A DNA stretch of 64,000 nucleotides from Verrucomicrobiota bacterium (GCA_021325145.1 JAJPHR010000009.1:62001-126000), one strand, 5' to 3'; counted from the stretch's first letter, positions 53,766 to 62,133 are shown. Program-made: numbers and translations. Notes: generated from the sequence alone by a model not told the origin.

Positions 53766-54644
53766 GTGAGAAAATGCCTGCTCGCCCTCCTCTTGCTGCC
53801 TGGCTGGTCCGGCCTGGCCCAGGATCCACAGCCGGTGCCCCCGGGAACGGAAGCGATCTGCGGTTTTACGAGTAATTACCGCTATTGGGACGCGGACAAA
53901 GTCAGGCAGGGATTGTCGGTGGACATGTTTGTGGGGGGCGCGCAACCCGGCCAGCCGGTCAACCTGCGCTTCTACGTCAACCGCAAGCCCGGCGATGTTC
54001 CCGTGGATGGCCTTCAAGTCGAGCATGAACGGCTGATTCACGTCATCGGCGTCCGGGACGACCTCAGTGGCTTCTTTCACATACATCCGCTTCGGAACGG
54101 TCCGGGATCGTGGCTTGTCACCCACACCTTCACCAACGGCGGCAACTACAAGATTTGGTCCGATGTGAAATATCAGGAAGTCTCCTACGGCTTCGCGCAA
54201 CCGTTGCTGACGGTTTCCGGCAAGATCAATCCTTCGAACGAAACCCGCGATATTAAGGAACGCGTGATCACGAGCGGTTACGAAATCAAGCTGACCCATT
54301 CCAATCCTCTGCTCGTGGGAAAAACGAACCGCCTCGAATTCGTCATCCACGATGCTTCTGGAAGCCAGGTCCTGACGGAGAACTTTCTCGGCGCTCCCAT
54401 GCACCTCGTGCTCATCAAGGACGATCTTTCGGTTTACCTGCACGCGCACCCGGAGCATCGCGAAGTTGTCGATTCGCCCGACCCCATCCGCTTCTTTGAG
54501 CTGTTCCCACGACCCGGCACATACAAACTATTCGCCCAATTCCGCCCCAAGAAATGCAACCTGCCTTTGGACGACGCCCTCCTGGCAGAGTTTTACGTCA
54601 AGGTGGAAACGCCAGCGGCTCCCGCCCAATCCGCCGGGAAGTAG
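53766..54644 (+). CDS. Secreted protein with two HxHP motifs (292 aa)
   Basis: 292 residues from the GTG at 53766 (a TTG at 53757 adds three); a signal peptide (1-19, ending LAQ) follows. Two similar domains are visible: HERLIHVIGVRDDLSGFFHIHP (about 84-105) and MHLVLIKDDLSVYLHAHPEH (about 210-230), each then a PG- or GG-type turn and a 'YK[IL]' strand. The HIHP and HAHPEH motifs resemble families found near copper or heavy-metal genes. It is divergent from the lysyl oxidase (a copper enzyme), so it may help in copper handling; that is inference. Confidence 0.65.
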   Translation: MRKCLLALLLLPGWSGLAQDPQPVPPGTEAICGFTSNYRYWDADKVRQGLSVDMFVGGAQPGQPVNLRFYVNRKPGDVPVDGLQVEHERLIHVIGVRDDLSGFFHIHPLRNGPGSWLVTHTFTNGGNYKIWSDVKYQEVSYGFAQPLLTVSGKINPSNETRDIKERVITSGYEIKLTHSNPLLVGKTNRLEFVIHDASGSQVLTENFLGAPMHLVLIKDDLSVYLHAHPEHREVVDSPDPIRFFELFPRPGTYKLFAQFRPKKCNLPLDDALLAEFYVKVETPAAPAQSAGK

Positions 54645-54777
54645 ACGGAATTGCCATGGTGGTTCCCTGTTCCGTTGGACCTGCTCACAGACCATGAATG
54701 GTTCTATTATACACGCGTCATTAATGAATGCGCCGGGGCTCGCGGTGGCGCGCCCTCCTGTGCGCCCCCCGCCGGCA

Positions 54778-55197
54778 TACGGTGGTAGGGCGGGCAGTCC
54801 TCTGCACGCCGTCCCCGTCGCCGCTTGTCTCGCCATAGTTGGGTGAAGGCGGAAGCGAAGTGTCAGGCGACGGAACGAATGATCTGAACCATGCGTCTCG
54901 GCCCAGTGCATTCCCCGCCGGAATGAGAGGTGAGCATGTCGAAACGCGCTCTCGCAACCCCACCAAAGCAAAGAACGCCGCTTTTCCGTCATAACACACT
55001 GCCCATCAAGTCCTTGCCTCCATTTTCCAGGCTTCCGCCCTCCCAGCCCCAAGAAAAACGAGGCTTAATTTGGTTTAATTTACTTTAATTCACCTTAATT
55101 TTCCGGGCGTCTTGGAGCCAATCTCGGTGGGGGGCGCTGGCCGGGCCGGGCCGTAGCTTCCGAGCGAAGGACGGTCACTCTGTGCCCGCCCTACCGG
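54778..55197. repeat. Inverted pair of GTAGGGCGGGCA repeats
   Basis: Near 54778-54815 the plus strand reads GGTGGTAGGGCGGGCAGTCC; near 55169-55197 it reads GTCACTCTGTGCCCGCCCTA, the reverse complement type. They delimit a 420-base interval that holds the TTAATT array. Confidence 0.55.
55064..55103. repeat. 10-base periodic repeat, TTAATT x4
   Basis: TTAATT occurs at 55065, 55075, 55085 and 55095, exactly ten bases apart, on one face of the helix. Such spacing can bend DNA or form a protein-binding array. Confidence 0.85.
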
Positions 55198-55267
55198 GAT
55201 AGGTTCTTAAACTTGGATGAGCCGGAACCATCGGCCTGGATTGCGGCTTCCGCCAATTTTTCCGGGA

Positions 55268-55317
55268 TAAGTGGAAATATGCGGAAATACACGGAAATAA
55301 GTGGAAATAAGCGAAAA
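55268..55317. repeat. 10-base periodic repeat, TAAGTGGAAA x5
   Basis: Five units: TAAGTGGAAA, TATGCGGAAA, TACACGGAAA, TAAGTGGAAA and TAAGCGAAAA. The period is the same as that of the TTAATT array 165 bases away. Confidence 0.85.
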
Positions 55318-55641
55318 CTCGGCGCTCATTTTCGGCTTTGGCATACGATTTGGTCGTCCCGACTTTGGACTTTAGACCTTGGGTTTGGACTCCATGGTCC
55401 GGCCCTGCAGCCCTCACATTCAATTGTCAAAGAACCATCCCCGCTCCCGATGGGAATCGGGCAAAATTCACCAACGCGCCTGCCTGCGCCCGGGACATTT
55501 GTCATTGGGCATTCCGGCGTCCGCGCCGGTCCTCCCTTCTGGATCGACACCAGGAATAGAGCATACCCTTTCCCTGAACTCAAGTGAATATTTCTTTCCA
55601 CGGGACCACCAATGCTGGCGGCCTGCGCGCTGCCTTGCCGC

Positions 55642-56898
55642 TCAAGCCTGTACAATTGGATGCGCCTGCGCCTGCGCGTCTCTTTCACGCGCCGTTCGGA
55701 TGGCGAGGACGATCCAGAGCAGCGCGCTGATCAGCAACGCCACTGGAAGAATCAGCACCGCCTTGCGCAGGTTCCAAACGTCAGAGAAGTGCCCGACAAT
55801 CTGGGAGGACCACATATCGCCGAACAGATGGATCATGAAAATGGATAGCGCCATGGCGCTGGAGCGCAGGTTCAGCGGCACTGTCTCGATGATAAGCGTG
55901 TTGACCGGGCCGGTGCAGAGAAACAGGAGAAACATGGAAAGCGCCAGGCAAGCCATCGAAATGACTGTTTGATGGCTCAGGAACGCCGCCACCACGGTGG
56001 GCACAGCCACCAGCACCGACAAGCCGAGGGTCCAGGCATAGCCGGCTTTATTGCGCTTTTGCCATGCCGTGGCGGCAAAACCGCCGATTAACGTGCCCAG
56101 CAGTCCTGACACGACCAGTACCAATCCAAAAAACGTCCCCGCGTTGTCGACGGCGACGTGGTGGATCCTCACGAGGAAGCTCGGTCCCCAGGTGCCAAAA
56201 GCTCCGATCGCGAAGGTATAAGCCGTATAGCCGAGAACCACGAGTAGATATTTTTCCAGCCGGAACAGGTTTAGAAAATCCCGCAGTTTTGGCTTGGCAT
56301 TGCACTCCTCGGCACGGCCTTCCGCCTGTCCGCGAGTCGGTTCCTGAAACGGCAGCAACACCAGCGCCAGCAATAAACCAGGCGCGCCCGCCCAAATGAA
56401 CGCATCGCGCCAGGTGTAATGCGCGGCAATCTGGCCGCCGATGATATTGCCCAGCGCCGCCCCCACCGGGATAGCCACGTAAAAGATCGTCAGCGCGTTG
56501 TTCCGCCGCTCGGGTCCAAAATTATCGGAGATCAGGCTCGGACTGATCGTGGCATAACTGGCCTCGCCGACGCCCACCAAAACGCGGTAAGCCAGCAACT
56601 CCTCAAAGGTTCTCGCAAAGCCGGTCAGGACCGTCCCGAGGCTCCAAATGAAAATACCGGCGGCAATCAACCACTTGCGCGGAAAACGATCCCCCAGGTA
56701 GCCAAAAAACGGCGACGTCACAAAATAACCGATCATGAACATCGTGACGATCTTGCCCGCCGGCTCGTCTCCAATGCGCAGTTCGGCCTGAAGCTTCGGC
56801 AACACAGCCGAAAGCACGAAGCGATCGAGATAATTGAAGAGGTTCAGCCCGGTGAGGATCGCGAGGGTCCAGGCCGGATTGAGGCGTTTGGGGTTCAT
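55642..56898 (-). CDS. MFS transporter, spinster-like
   Basis: 418 residues with twelve predicted helices. YLDRFVLSAVLPKLQAELRI, GYFVTSPFFGYLGDRFPRKW (the MFS loop motif), RVLVGVGEASYATISPSLIS and FYVAIPVGAALGNIIGG are the marks of the spinster/ACS-type major facilitator group. It is a proton-coupled or facilitated exchanger in the inner membrane; the substrate is unclear (organic anions or lipids in relatives). A cytoplasmic loop of about 30 residues (EPTRGQAEGRAEECNAKPK) is in the usual place. Its start at 56898 is alone, with no clear ribosome site. Confidence 0.88.
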   Translation of the reverse strand: MNPKRLNPAWTLAILTGLNLFNYLDRFVLSAVLPKLQAELRIGDEPAGKIVTMFMIGYFVTSPFFGYLGDRFPRKWLIAAGIFIWSLGTVLTGFARTFEELLAYRVLVGVGEASYATISPSLISDNFGPERRNNALTIFYVAIPVGAALGNIIGGQIAAHYTWRDAFIWAGAPGLLLALVLLPFQEPTRGQAEGRAEECNAKPKLRDFLNLFRLEKYLLVVLGYTAYTFAIGAFGTWGPSFLVRIHHVAVDNAGTFFGLVLVVSGLLGTLIGGFAATAWQKRNKAGYAWTLGLSVLVAVPTVVAAFLSHQTVISMACLALSMFLLFLCTGPVNTLIIETVPLNLRSSAMALSIFMIHLFGDMWSSQIVGHFSDVWNLRKAVLILPVALLISALLWIVLAIRTARERDAQAQAHPIVQA

Positions 56899-57111
56899 CT
56901 TACCGTGAATGGAATTCCGTGTTCATCTTCAGCCCATTCTACGAAACATCGTAAATCGTTTCGGCAACGGCGTCCCGCGCGTGCCTGATGCGCAAATATA
57001 TTTGTGATGCTGTGCATGGAATTCGTGCCGCCAATATTACCCGGCAGATCCAACCGCCAAAATTGATAAATTGCTTAACATCATCATTTGAATCAATGTC
57101 GTTTCCCAAAA

Positions 57112-57855
57112 CTAGACGTGGAGAGGCGCGGAAGGCGACGGCGCAGTTGCCGCCGTGATCCTTTTCCGCCGTCGAACAAAACCAACCACTCCCAGTGCCA
57201 GCACCGCCAGCGCGGCGATTTGATACCCGCTGAAAGGACCAAGGATGTGCGGCTCCTGCCGGACGAACTCGTGCAAGAACCGGAAGATCCCGTACGAGAT
57301 CAAATACAGATGAAAATGCTGGCCCGCCAATTTTTTTTGACGCCGCAGGATGAAAAACGCGACGACCGCCACCGCATTAAAAAGGATTTCCATCGGCACC
57401 GCCGGCCAGCGCGACACGCCATCGGCGTCCTTCAGGGTGTACCAAGCCGGTTGGCAGGTGATTCCCTGGCAACAGCCGTGCAACAGGCATCCGACGCGTC
57501 CCACCATGATGCCGATGGGCGCGATGTACGCGAACCAGTCACCGGTTGCACCCGGATAACCCACCCATTTTTTCGCCAACTCGACCGCCAGGTAACCGCC
57601 CAACAGCGCGCCGAGAATTGACTTGCCCGTCGCGAGTTGCAACCACATGTCCGGCGCGCCAAAATGCAGCCAGCCCTCGGCGACTATATAAATCACCTTT
57701 GCTCCAAAAAACGCGCCACCCAACGCCGCCACATACACCATCAACAGACGATCGTCCCGCCGCGCCAGCCGCGACCAGAACAGAATGCTGATCGCGATGC
57801 CGCCGAGCATCAGCCAGCCGTAGGCAGTGGATTTGGGCAAAAGGTCGGTAGTCAT
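57112..57855 (-). CDS. Lgt-like protein without the HGG histidine
   Basis: 247 residues from ATG 57855. About seven helices; GIMVGRVGCLLHGCCQGITC carries the arginine and Gly-Cys-Cys of the Lgt signature, and SYGIFRFLHEFVRQEPHI matches the C-terminal YGxxRFxxE region. The canonical HGG loop is SILGALLGG here (residues 79-87), so the histidine needed by prolipoprotein diacylglyceryl transferase is missing. It may use the same phosphatidylglycerol-type donor chemistry on another acceptor, or have lost catalysis. It overlaps the upstream small membrane gene (TGATG) and follows the Tes-like radical SAM gene. Confidence 0.8.
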   Translation of the reverse strand: MTTDLLPKSTAYGWLMLGGIAISILFWSRLARRDDRLLMVYVAALGGAFFGAKVIYIVAEGWLHFGAPDMWLQLATGKSILGALLGGYLAVELAKKWVGYPGATGDWFAYIAPIGIMVGRVGCLLHGCCQGITCQPAWYTLKDADGVSRWPAVPMEILFNAVAVVAFFILRRQKKLAGQHFHLYLISYGIFRFLHEFVRQEPHILGPFSGYQIAALAVLALGVVGFVRRRKRITAATAPSPSAPLHV

Positions 57856-58163
57856 CAAAGGCCGCCCATGCTCATGATCCACGCGCTGCAACCCATGAAG
57901 AAAGCCATGCCCGCATTTAGAAGCAGGAAAATAATCCCCACAACGATGGAAGTTTTCGTTTTCCGTTTAAAGAGGATAAAAGAAGAGGTCACGCAACACC
58001 CCAGGCTTACTAACGCAACCGCGCTAAACGACAACACCGAAGGCGGGAGGCGCAAAGTGGCAAATGTGAGGAACAGAGCGGAGGGCACGAAGGCCAATAG
58101 AAGTGCAAACGCGGGTGATTTTCCCGGTGGTCTGCCGGCGGGTGGGGGTGACTCGGCATTCAT
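57855..58163 (-). CDS. Small three-helix membrane protein (102 aa)
   Basis: Three hydrophobic segments (about 16-38, 42-66 and 73-96) in a protein of 102 residues, with no motif I recognise. Its stop overlaps the start of the Lgt-like gene (TGATG), and it begins within ten bases of the end of the radical SAM gene, so all three are translated from one message. The start at 58163 is chosen instead of 58166 by the second methionine; both are possible. Confidence 0.7.
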   Translation of the reverse strand: MNAESPPPAGRPPGKSPAFALLLAFVPSALFLTFATLRLPPSVLSFSAVALVSLGCCVTSSFILFKRKTKTSIVVGIIFLLLNAGMAFFMGCSAWIMSMGGL

Positions 58164-58169
58164 CAAGTA

Positions 58170-59624
58170 TCAAGGCGCCCTTCGCACATCCGGAAATCCG
58201 GAATAATACCGGCAAAAGGAATCCAGCTTCCCATCCGGCCGGATTACATGCGTGCAACAACGATCGATCCGGTCCTCATCCCACGTCCAGGCATCCATGA
58301 ACGGTTTGATGAAGAGGCGAAACGTGTGGGATTCATCCAACTCGAATTGTTTGAGCAAATCGCCCAACGGCTCGGATTCGCAACCGCACTTCATCAAATC
58401 CTCAAGACGATAACGCACCTTGTCGTGCAGAAATCCCTGCACCTGGGTGAAATCGATGAAGTCGCTCACTGACCGAATGTGCCCGTCAATCTTCAATAGG
58501 TAACCAATCGTGGCGCAATTCGGATCACCACACGGCAACGGCGTGAAATCTTCAAACCTCAATTTCCCTTGTGACTGTTCCACCGCGGCGAGGATGACAT
58601 CCGCGGTGTTGAGCGCAGTCACTGGGCTGGAGGCGCGCGTTACGTCGGGGATACGTCCGCTATTAAACACCGGCTGAAAGCTGATTCCGCGAATGTGCGG
58701 ATACTTCAGCCCGAACTCGATGGCTTCCCACAAATGCGGCAGATTCTCCGGTGTGACCGTCATCGCGAGCGTGATGGGCAGGTTCATTTCCCGGCAGCGT
58801 TCGATGGCGCGTTCGCGCACCGACCGCAAGTCCGCCCCACGCAGGAAATGTTGCCCGTCCAATTGAGTGCCGTCGAATTGGAGATAAAGCTGGAAGCGCC
58901 GCCGTCGGGCAACTTCCGTCAATTGAGCCGCGAATGTTTCGTCCTGGGCAATGCGCAGTCCATTCGTATTCAGCAGCAGGTAATCAATGGCCGGATGCGC
59001 CTGCACCCATTCGACCAATTCGAAAAACTGCGGATGCAAGGTCGGTTCACCGCCGGAGAGTTGCAGGATTTCGATTCCGCCCTTGCGGTCGATCACGCCT
59101 TGAATCCGTTGCTTCAAGTTTTCCAGCGGCACCGCATCCACTTTATGACCGGCGCCGACCGGAGAATCCGCGTAGCAAGTCGGGCAAGCCAGGTTGCACG
59201 AGTTGACGATTTCAATCAGCGCGAGGCAGGTGGAAAGCTTCTCGAATGGGCCATCCCCTTTGCCACTGGCGTTGCGTCCGAGCGTGCCCGCCACGGAATT
59301 ATCCGCCACCGAAATGGCCGCGCCCTGGGGCAACTGAAGGTCAAGCACCGAACGCGTCGTGCCCGACGGGGAGCAACAATCCCCACCGCTGCAACAGCCG
59401 TTCTCGGAACTGCCCTTCGCCACCCAATAAAACCGCGCATCCGAAGCGATGCACACCGAAACCTCGCCGTGCGTCGGGCAGGCCCGCTTGAGGAAAACCT
59501 TGGACGGCTTCCCCGCGACGCGCCAAACCTCCGCCGGACAAGCCGCATGACACATCGGGCAGCGGCTCGTGGTGCGCTTGAGCAATTCCTCCTTTTGGAT
59601 GATAGGTAGAGTTGAAAAAGTCAT
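58170..59624 (-). CDS. Tes-like radical SAM protein (tetraether-synthase / class D methylase-like)
   Basis: 484 residues. An N-terminal zinc ribbon (Cys22, 25, 29, 49: RCPMCHAACPAEV, RACPTHGEV), a Cys-rich insert (GCCSGGDCCS), then the radical SAM cluster CNLACPTCY (Cys143, 147, 150), ILQLSGGEPTLHPQF and YLLLNTNGLRIAQDE. Late cysteines are in PCGDPNCATIGYLL, CGCESEP and RCCTHVIRPDGKLDSFCRYY. This layout is that of the COG1964 group, earlier called class D radical SAM methylases and now including archaeal tetraether synthase (MJ0619-type), which couples lipid tails. Function in bacteria is not settled. It heads an operon with a small membrane protein and an Lgt-like protein. Confidence 0.8.
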   Translation of the reverse strand: MTFSTLPIIQKEELLKRTTSRCPMCHAACPAEVWRVAGKPSKVFLKRACPTHGEVSVCIASDARFYWVAKGSSENGCCSGGDCCSPSGTTRSVLDLQLPQGAAISVADNSVAGTLGRNASGKGDGPFEKLSTCLALIEIVNSCNLACPTCYADSPVGAGHKVDAVPLENLKQRIQGVIDRKGGIEILQLSGGEPTLHPQFFELVEWVQAHPAIDYLLLNTNGLRIAQDETFAAQLTEVARRRRFQLYLQFDGTQLDGQHFLRGADLRSVRERAIERCREMNLPITLAMTVTPENLPHLWEAIEFGLKYPHIRGISFQPVFNSGRIPDVTRASSPVTALNTADVILAAVEQSQGKLRFEDFTPLPCGDPNCATIGYLLKIDGHIRSVSDFIDFTQVQGFLHDKVRYRLEDLMKCGCESEPLGDLLKQFELDESHTFRLFIKPFMDAWTWDEDRIDRCCTHVIRPDGKLDSFCRYYSGFPDVRRAP

Positions 59625-59630
59625 TAGGAT

Positions 59631-60056
59631 TTAATCAATTGTGAAATTCGGCGCGCAGCCTGCGCCAATAATCACAAAGTTCACCGCCGCGAGGACAAAA
59701 AGCAGGAAGAAAACCATTAGAAGGTTTAGCGAGCCAGATGGACCAAAACGCCGGGCAAGCCAAATACTGCAATAGAGGGAGCTTGCCAATCCAATCGGCA
59801 AAGCAATAAGGCCGATCGCCATGCCGAGGCCCCGTGTCTTGTCGCTCGTCCGGCCCACCAGGAAACTAAGCAGCGCCAGGAACGCGGGGGTGACCAACAA
59901 AATCCAGAACAGTGTCGGCGAACGGCGCCGCGATTCCTCGGGACCGCCTTTGGGAGTGTCTCCTTCAAAACCGCACTTGGGACAACAACGCAGCCCGCCT
60001 TGCAGGAGGGTCAAGCGGCTCTGGCATCTCGGGCAGATTTGGGGAACATCGTCCAT
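59631..60056 (-). CDS. Zinc-ribbon membrane protein (141 aa)
   Basis: 141 residues from the ATG at 60056; the frame to 60125 adds a non-helical piece. ICPRCQSRLTLLQGGLRCCPKCGFEG is a CxxC...CxxC zinc ribbon, followed by three membrane helices (about 50-70, 80-105 and 112-135). It precedes the radical SAM gene by six bases on the same strand and is probably cotranscribed with it. The function is not known. Confidence 0.75.
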   Translation of the reverse strand: MDDVPQICPRCQSRLTLLQGGLRCCPKCGFEGDTPKGGPEESRRRSPTLFWILLVTPAFLALLSFLVGRTSDKTRGLGMAIGLIALPIGLASSLYCSIWLARRFGPSGSLNLLMVFFLLFVLAAVNFVIIGAGCAPNFTID

Positions 60057-60130
60057 AATGGGAGTAAACCACCTTAACCCCGAGGCCTCTCGGAAGTTCG
60101 CCAGGTCTTTGTTCCGGAGGGACACCCGAA

Positions 60131-60284
60131 AATAGCCCAGCGATTGATCGCTGGGTGATGCGCAGAAGGCTCAAAAGCCCCGGAGGGGCGAAAGAGAACG
60201 CCCGGTTTCACCACGATATTCTTTCGTCCCTGATGGGACTCATGTCGCTCGCGGCTCACCCACCGATAAATCGGTGGGCTATTC
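60131..60284. repeat. MITE-like element with 30-base terminal inverted repeats
   Basis: AATAGCCCAGCGAT...ATCGCTGGG (60131-60160) and, inverted, CCCACCGAT...ATCGGTGGGCTATT (60255-60285), each with a perfect 9-bp palindrome, flank about 95 bases. The centre also pairs (GGGCGAAAGA with TCTTTCGTCC). There is no transposase. It lies between the zinc-ribbon gene and a small membrane-protein gene. Confidence 0.75.
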
Positions 60285-60333
60285 GCTTTCGCCCTGCCGG
60301 GCTGGCTGTGGAAATTTCCGAAAGGCATAGGCG

Positions 60334-60735
60334 CTATTTTGGCTGCGGCACGCCCGCGGTCGAGCGTGGGTAACATGCCAAATATGCAACTGTAACCAAT
60401 CCTGCCACGATGATTCCAACCCCCGCTTGCTGGAACGTCACCAACCCGCGCGCGAGGAAAACCGACCCCAAAAGGCACTCCAGCAACCCGCGCGCGATGC
60501 CCATTTGCGCCCACACGAGGTGGCGCAGTGGGTTCGTGGCCGCCACTGTATAACCGAATCCAAGCGTCACCAGCACGCAACCCCACAGCCCCAAAATATA
60601 ATGCACCCCCACGGGCAGGTCCTTGAACCGGAACGCCGCTTCAACGTGGGCGGGAAAAAAGATCAGCAGCAATCCCAACAACAGGAGCACCGCCGCATCC
60701 AGTAACATGAGGTTCCGCAAGAGCGAGAGTTTCAT
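60334..60735 (-). CDS. Small hypothetical membrane protein (133 aa)
   Basis: 133 residues from ATG 60735, since the upstream frame to 60846 is basic and not membrane-like. Four helices (about 10-30, 42-65, 75-98 and 103-123) with a basic C-terminus. No motif. The family is not recognised; it lies next to the palindromic element and downstream of two zinc-ribbon proteins. Confidence 0.6.
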   Translation of the reverse strand: MKLSLLRNLMLLDAAVLLLLGLLLIFFPAHVEAAFRFKDLPVGVHYILGLWGCVLVTLGFGYTVAATNPLRHLVWAQMGIARGLLECLLGSVFLARGLVTFQQAGVGIIVAGLVTVAYLACYPRSTAGVPQPK

Positions 60736-60764
60736 AATTTGCGCATTTCCACGTTTCCATTCAT

Positions 60765-61043
60765 TCAATGATGCCCGGATATCATGACGACACAACCCGC
60801 GAAGAGCACCGCCAACCCCACTAACACGATGACCACCATGAAGCAAACCACCTTCACGATCGCGAGAAAAATATCGCCCACGGCTTGCCCAAAATCAGAC
60901 TCCGGCTTCTCGCTGGCCGGGGCGCCACCCGGCACCCGATACTGGAAACGCATGCCGCATTCCGGGCAGGTGGGAATTCGCCCCTCGATCATCAAGGTCA
61001 CCTCTTTCTGGCAGCGCGGACAAACTACCATTGAGTCGTTCAT
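60765..61043 (-). CDS. Zinc-ribbon single-helix protein (92 aa)
   Basis: VCPRCQKEVTLMIEGRIPTCPECGM is a CxxC-CxxC zinc ribbon (residues 8-30), then a linker of 20 residues and one or two C-terminal helices (about 55-88). It is clearly similar to the neighbour at 61050 (86 aa), so the two are a tandem duplication. The protein is probably a membrane-anchored zinc-ribbon regulator or assembly factor. Confidence 0.7.
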   Translation of the reverse strand: MNDSMVVCPRCQKEVTLMIEGRIPTCPECGMRFQYRVPGGAPASEKPESDFGQAVGDIFLAIVKVVCFMVVIVLVGLAVLFAGCVVMISGHH

Positions 61044-61049
61044 AATAAT

Positions 61050-61310
61050 TTAGTGCGTGGCAAGAAGCGCCGCGCAGCCGGCGTAAACAATCGCCGCGCC
61101 CACCAGCATGATGACTGCGATCACCAGGGTCATCTTGACCAGCGGCTTGAGGAGAACATTCCAATCAGAATTGGCGTTCGGCTTCTCGGCTCCCTGGCTG
61201 GTCTCGCGTTTAAACTCAAACTCACAATTTGGACATTTCGCGAGCGGGGATCCGGCTGGAAAAACGACTTCGCGCCGGCATTGCGGACAAATGGCTCTGG
61301 CTTCATTCAT
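61050..61310 (-). CDS. Zinc-ribbon single-helix protein (86 aa), paralog
   Basis: ICPQCRREVVFPAGSPLAKC with PNCEFEF gives the same CxxC-CxxC ribbon as the neighbour, then a linker and a helix near 57-82. The gap to the next gene is six bases, so the pair is cotranscribed. Three zinc-ribbon membrane proteins occur between 59.6 and 61.3 kb. Confidence 0.7.
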   Translation of the reverse strand: MNEARAICPQCRREVVFPAGSPLAKCPNCEFEFKRETSQGAEKPNANSDWNVLLKPLVKMTLVIAVIMLVGAAIVYAGCAALLATH

Positions 61311-61405
61311 AATTCCCCGGCAACCGCCCGATTAAGTCACGAACCCGGCGGATTGTCACTGGGAATTCTTTGCGGCAATCTTCTCCGCGGACGGACAAAC
61401 TTCAC

Positions 61406-61434
61406 TTGACAAAATAATCCGAACCGAGTTTAAT
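61406..61434 (+). promoter_or_regulatory. Sigma-70-like promoter of the response regulator gene
   Basis: TTGACA (61406-61411), a 17-base spacer and TTTAAT (61429-61434). The predicted start is about 61441, giving a leader of about 75 bases to the ATG at 61517. It is the best consensus promoter that I found in the window. Confidence 0.6.
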
Positions 61435-61516
61435 CGGGCTGCTTGATTCGGTAGGGGTGCCGAATCGTTGCCCGATTCCGATCCAACGCGACAGCGGGCA
61501 CGCAACTCAGAACAGC

Positions 61517-61954
61517 ATGCAAATCAGCCCTATTCTTCTCGTTGAAGACCGTCCTGACGACGTGTTCCTCCTTCACTCTCTGCTCGAACGGTGGGGAGCC
61601 ACCAGTTCCCTCCACGTAGTGCAGGATGGCGAGCGGGCCATCGAATATCTCAGCGGCACGGGCGTTTATGCCGACCGCGAGCTGCATCCTTTTCCCAAGC
61701 TCGTGCTGCTGGATCTGCACTTGCCCAGAGTTTCCGGACAGGAAGTGCTCGCTTGGATTCGCGGCCGGTATCATCCTACACAACTGCCTGTGGTCACCCT
61801 CAGCGGATCCAACTATTACTTGAAAATCGTCGAGCTTTTCAACCTCGGCGCGGACCATTATGTCGTGAAGAGCGCCTCGCCCGATCGGCTGCACACCGCA
61901 CTGGCTGGCTTCAATTCGTCCGCACACCAGACCGCCAATGGGCCGTCTGTGTGA
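61517..61954 (+). CDS. Response regulator receiver protein (Rcp1-like)
   Basis: 145 residues from the ATG at 61517. ILLVEDRPDDVFLLHSLLERW gives the acidic pair (Asp/Glu near 9-12), VLLDLHLPRVSGQEVLAWI the phosphorylated Asp (about 64), VTLSGSNYY the Thr/Ser and YVVKSAS the Lys of a CheY-like receiver. It has no output domain. It is like the truncated receiver at 1-154 and probably acts in a phosphorelay with a histidine kinase elsewhere. Confidence 0.85.
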   Translation: MQISPILLVEDRPDDVFLLHSLLERWGATSSLHVVQDGERAIEYLSGTGVYADRELHPFPKLVLLDLHLPRVSGQEVLAWIRGRYHPTQLPVVTLSGSNYYLKIVELFNLGADHYVVKSASPDRLHTALAGFNSSAHQTANGPSV

Positions 61955-62133
61955 GCACAGTATCGTTGAGGTGATCTTCACACGGCCCTGTCCACAACCC
62001 CGCCGTAGCTGGCAAGCGAAGGCGGGTTGAGGCTTGGTGGTTGGTGTCTTCACAAACATGTGCCATGAAACGCACAGTTGTCGCGGAAATGGGGTCGCAT
62101 TAGCATTTGGGTGATTCACTCAGACGCGAATTT

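Larger units (their letters stand above)
54645..55641. other. Non-coding island of about 1 kb with repeats
   Basis: No convincing gene on either strand; the short frames here are repeat-derived. It contains an inverted pair of GTAGGGCGGGCA-type repeats (54778-54815 and 55169-55197), four 10-base units with TTAATT (55064-55103), five 10-base units with GGAAATA (55268-55317), and a heptad-like GGACTTT stretch near 55360-55385. Confidence 0.65.

Noticed and set aside
53673-54458. Minus-strand frame of 261 codons opposite the HxHP protein
   Set aside because: The plus strand has a signal peptide and duplicated domains; the antisense frame has none.
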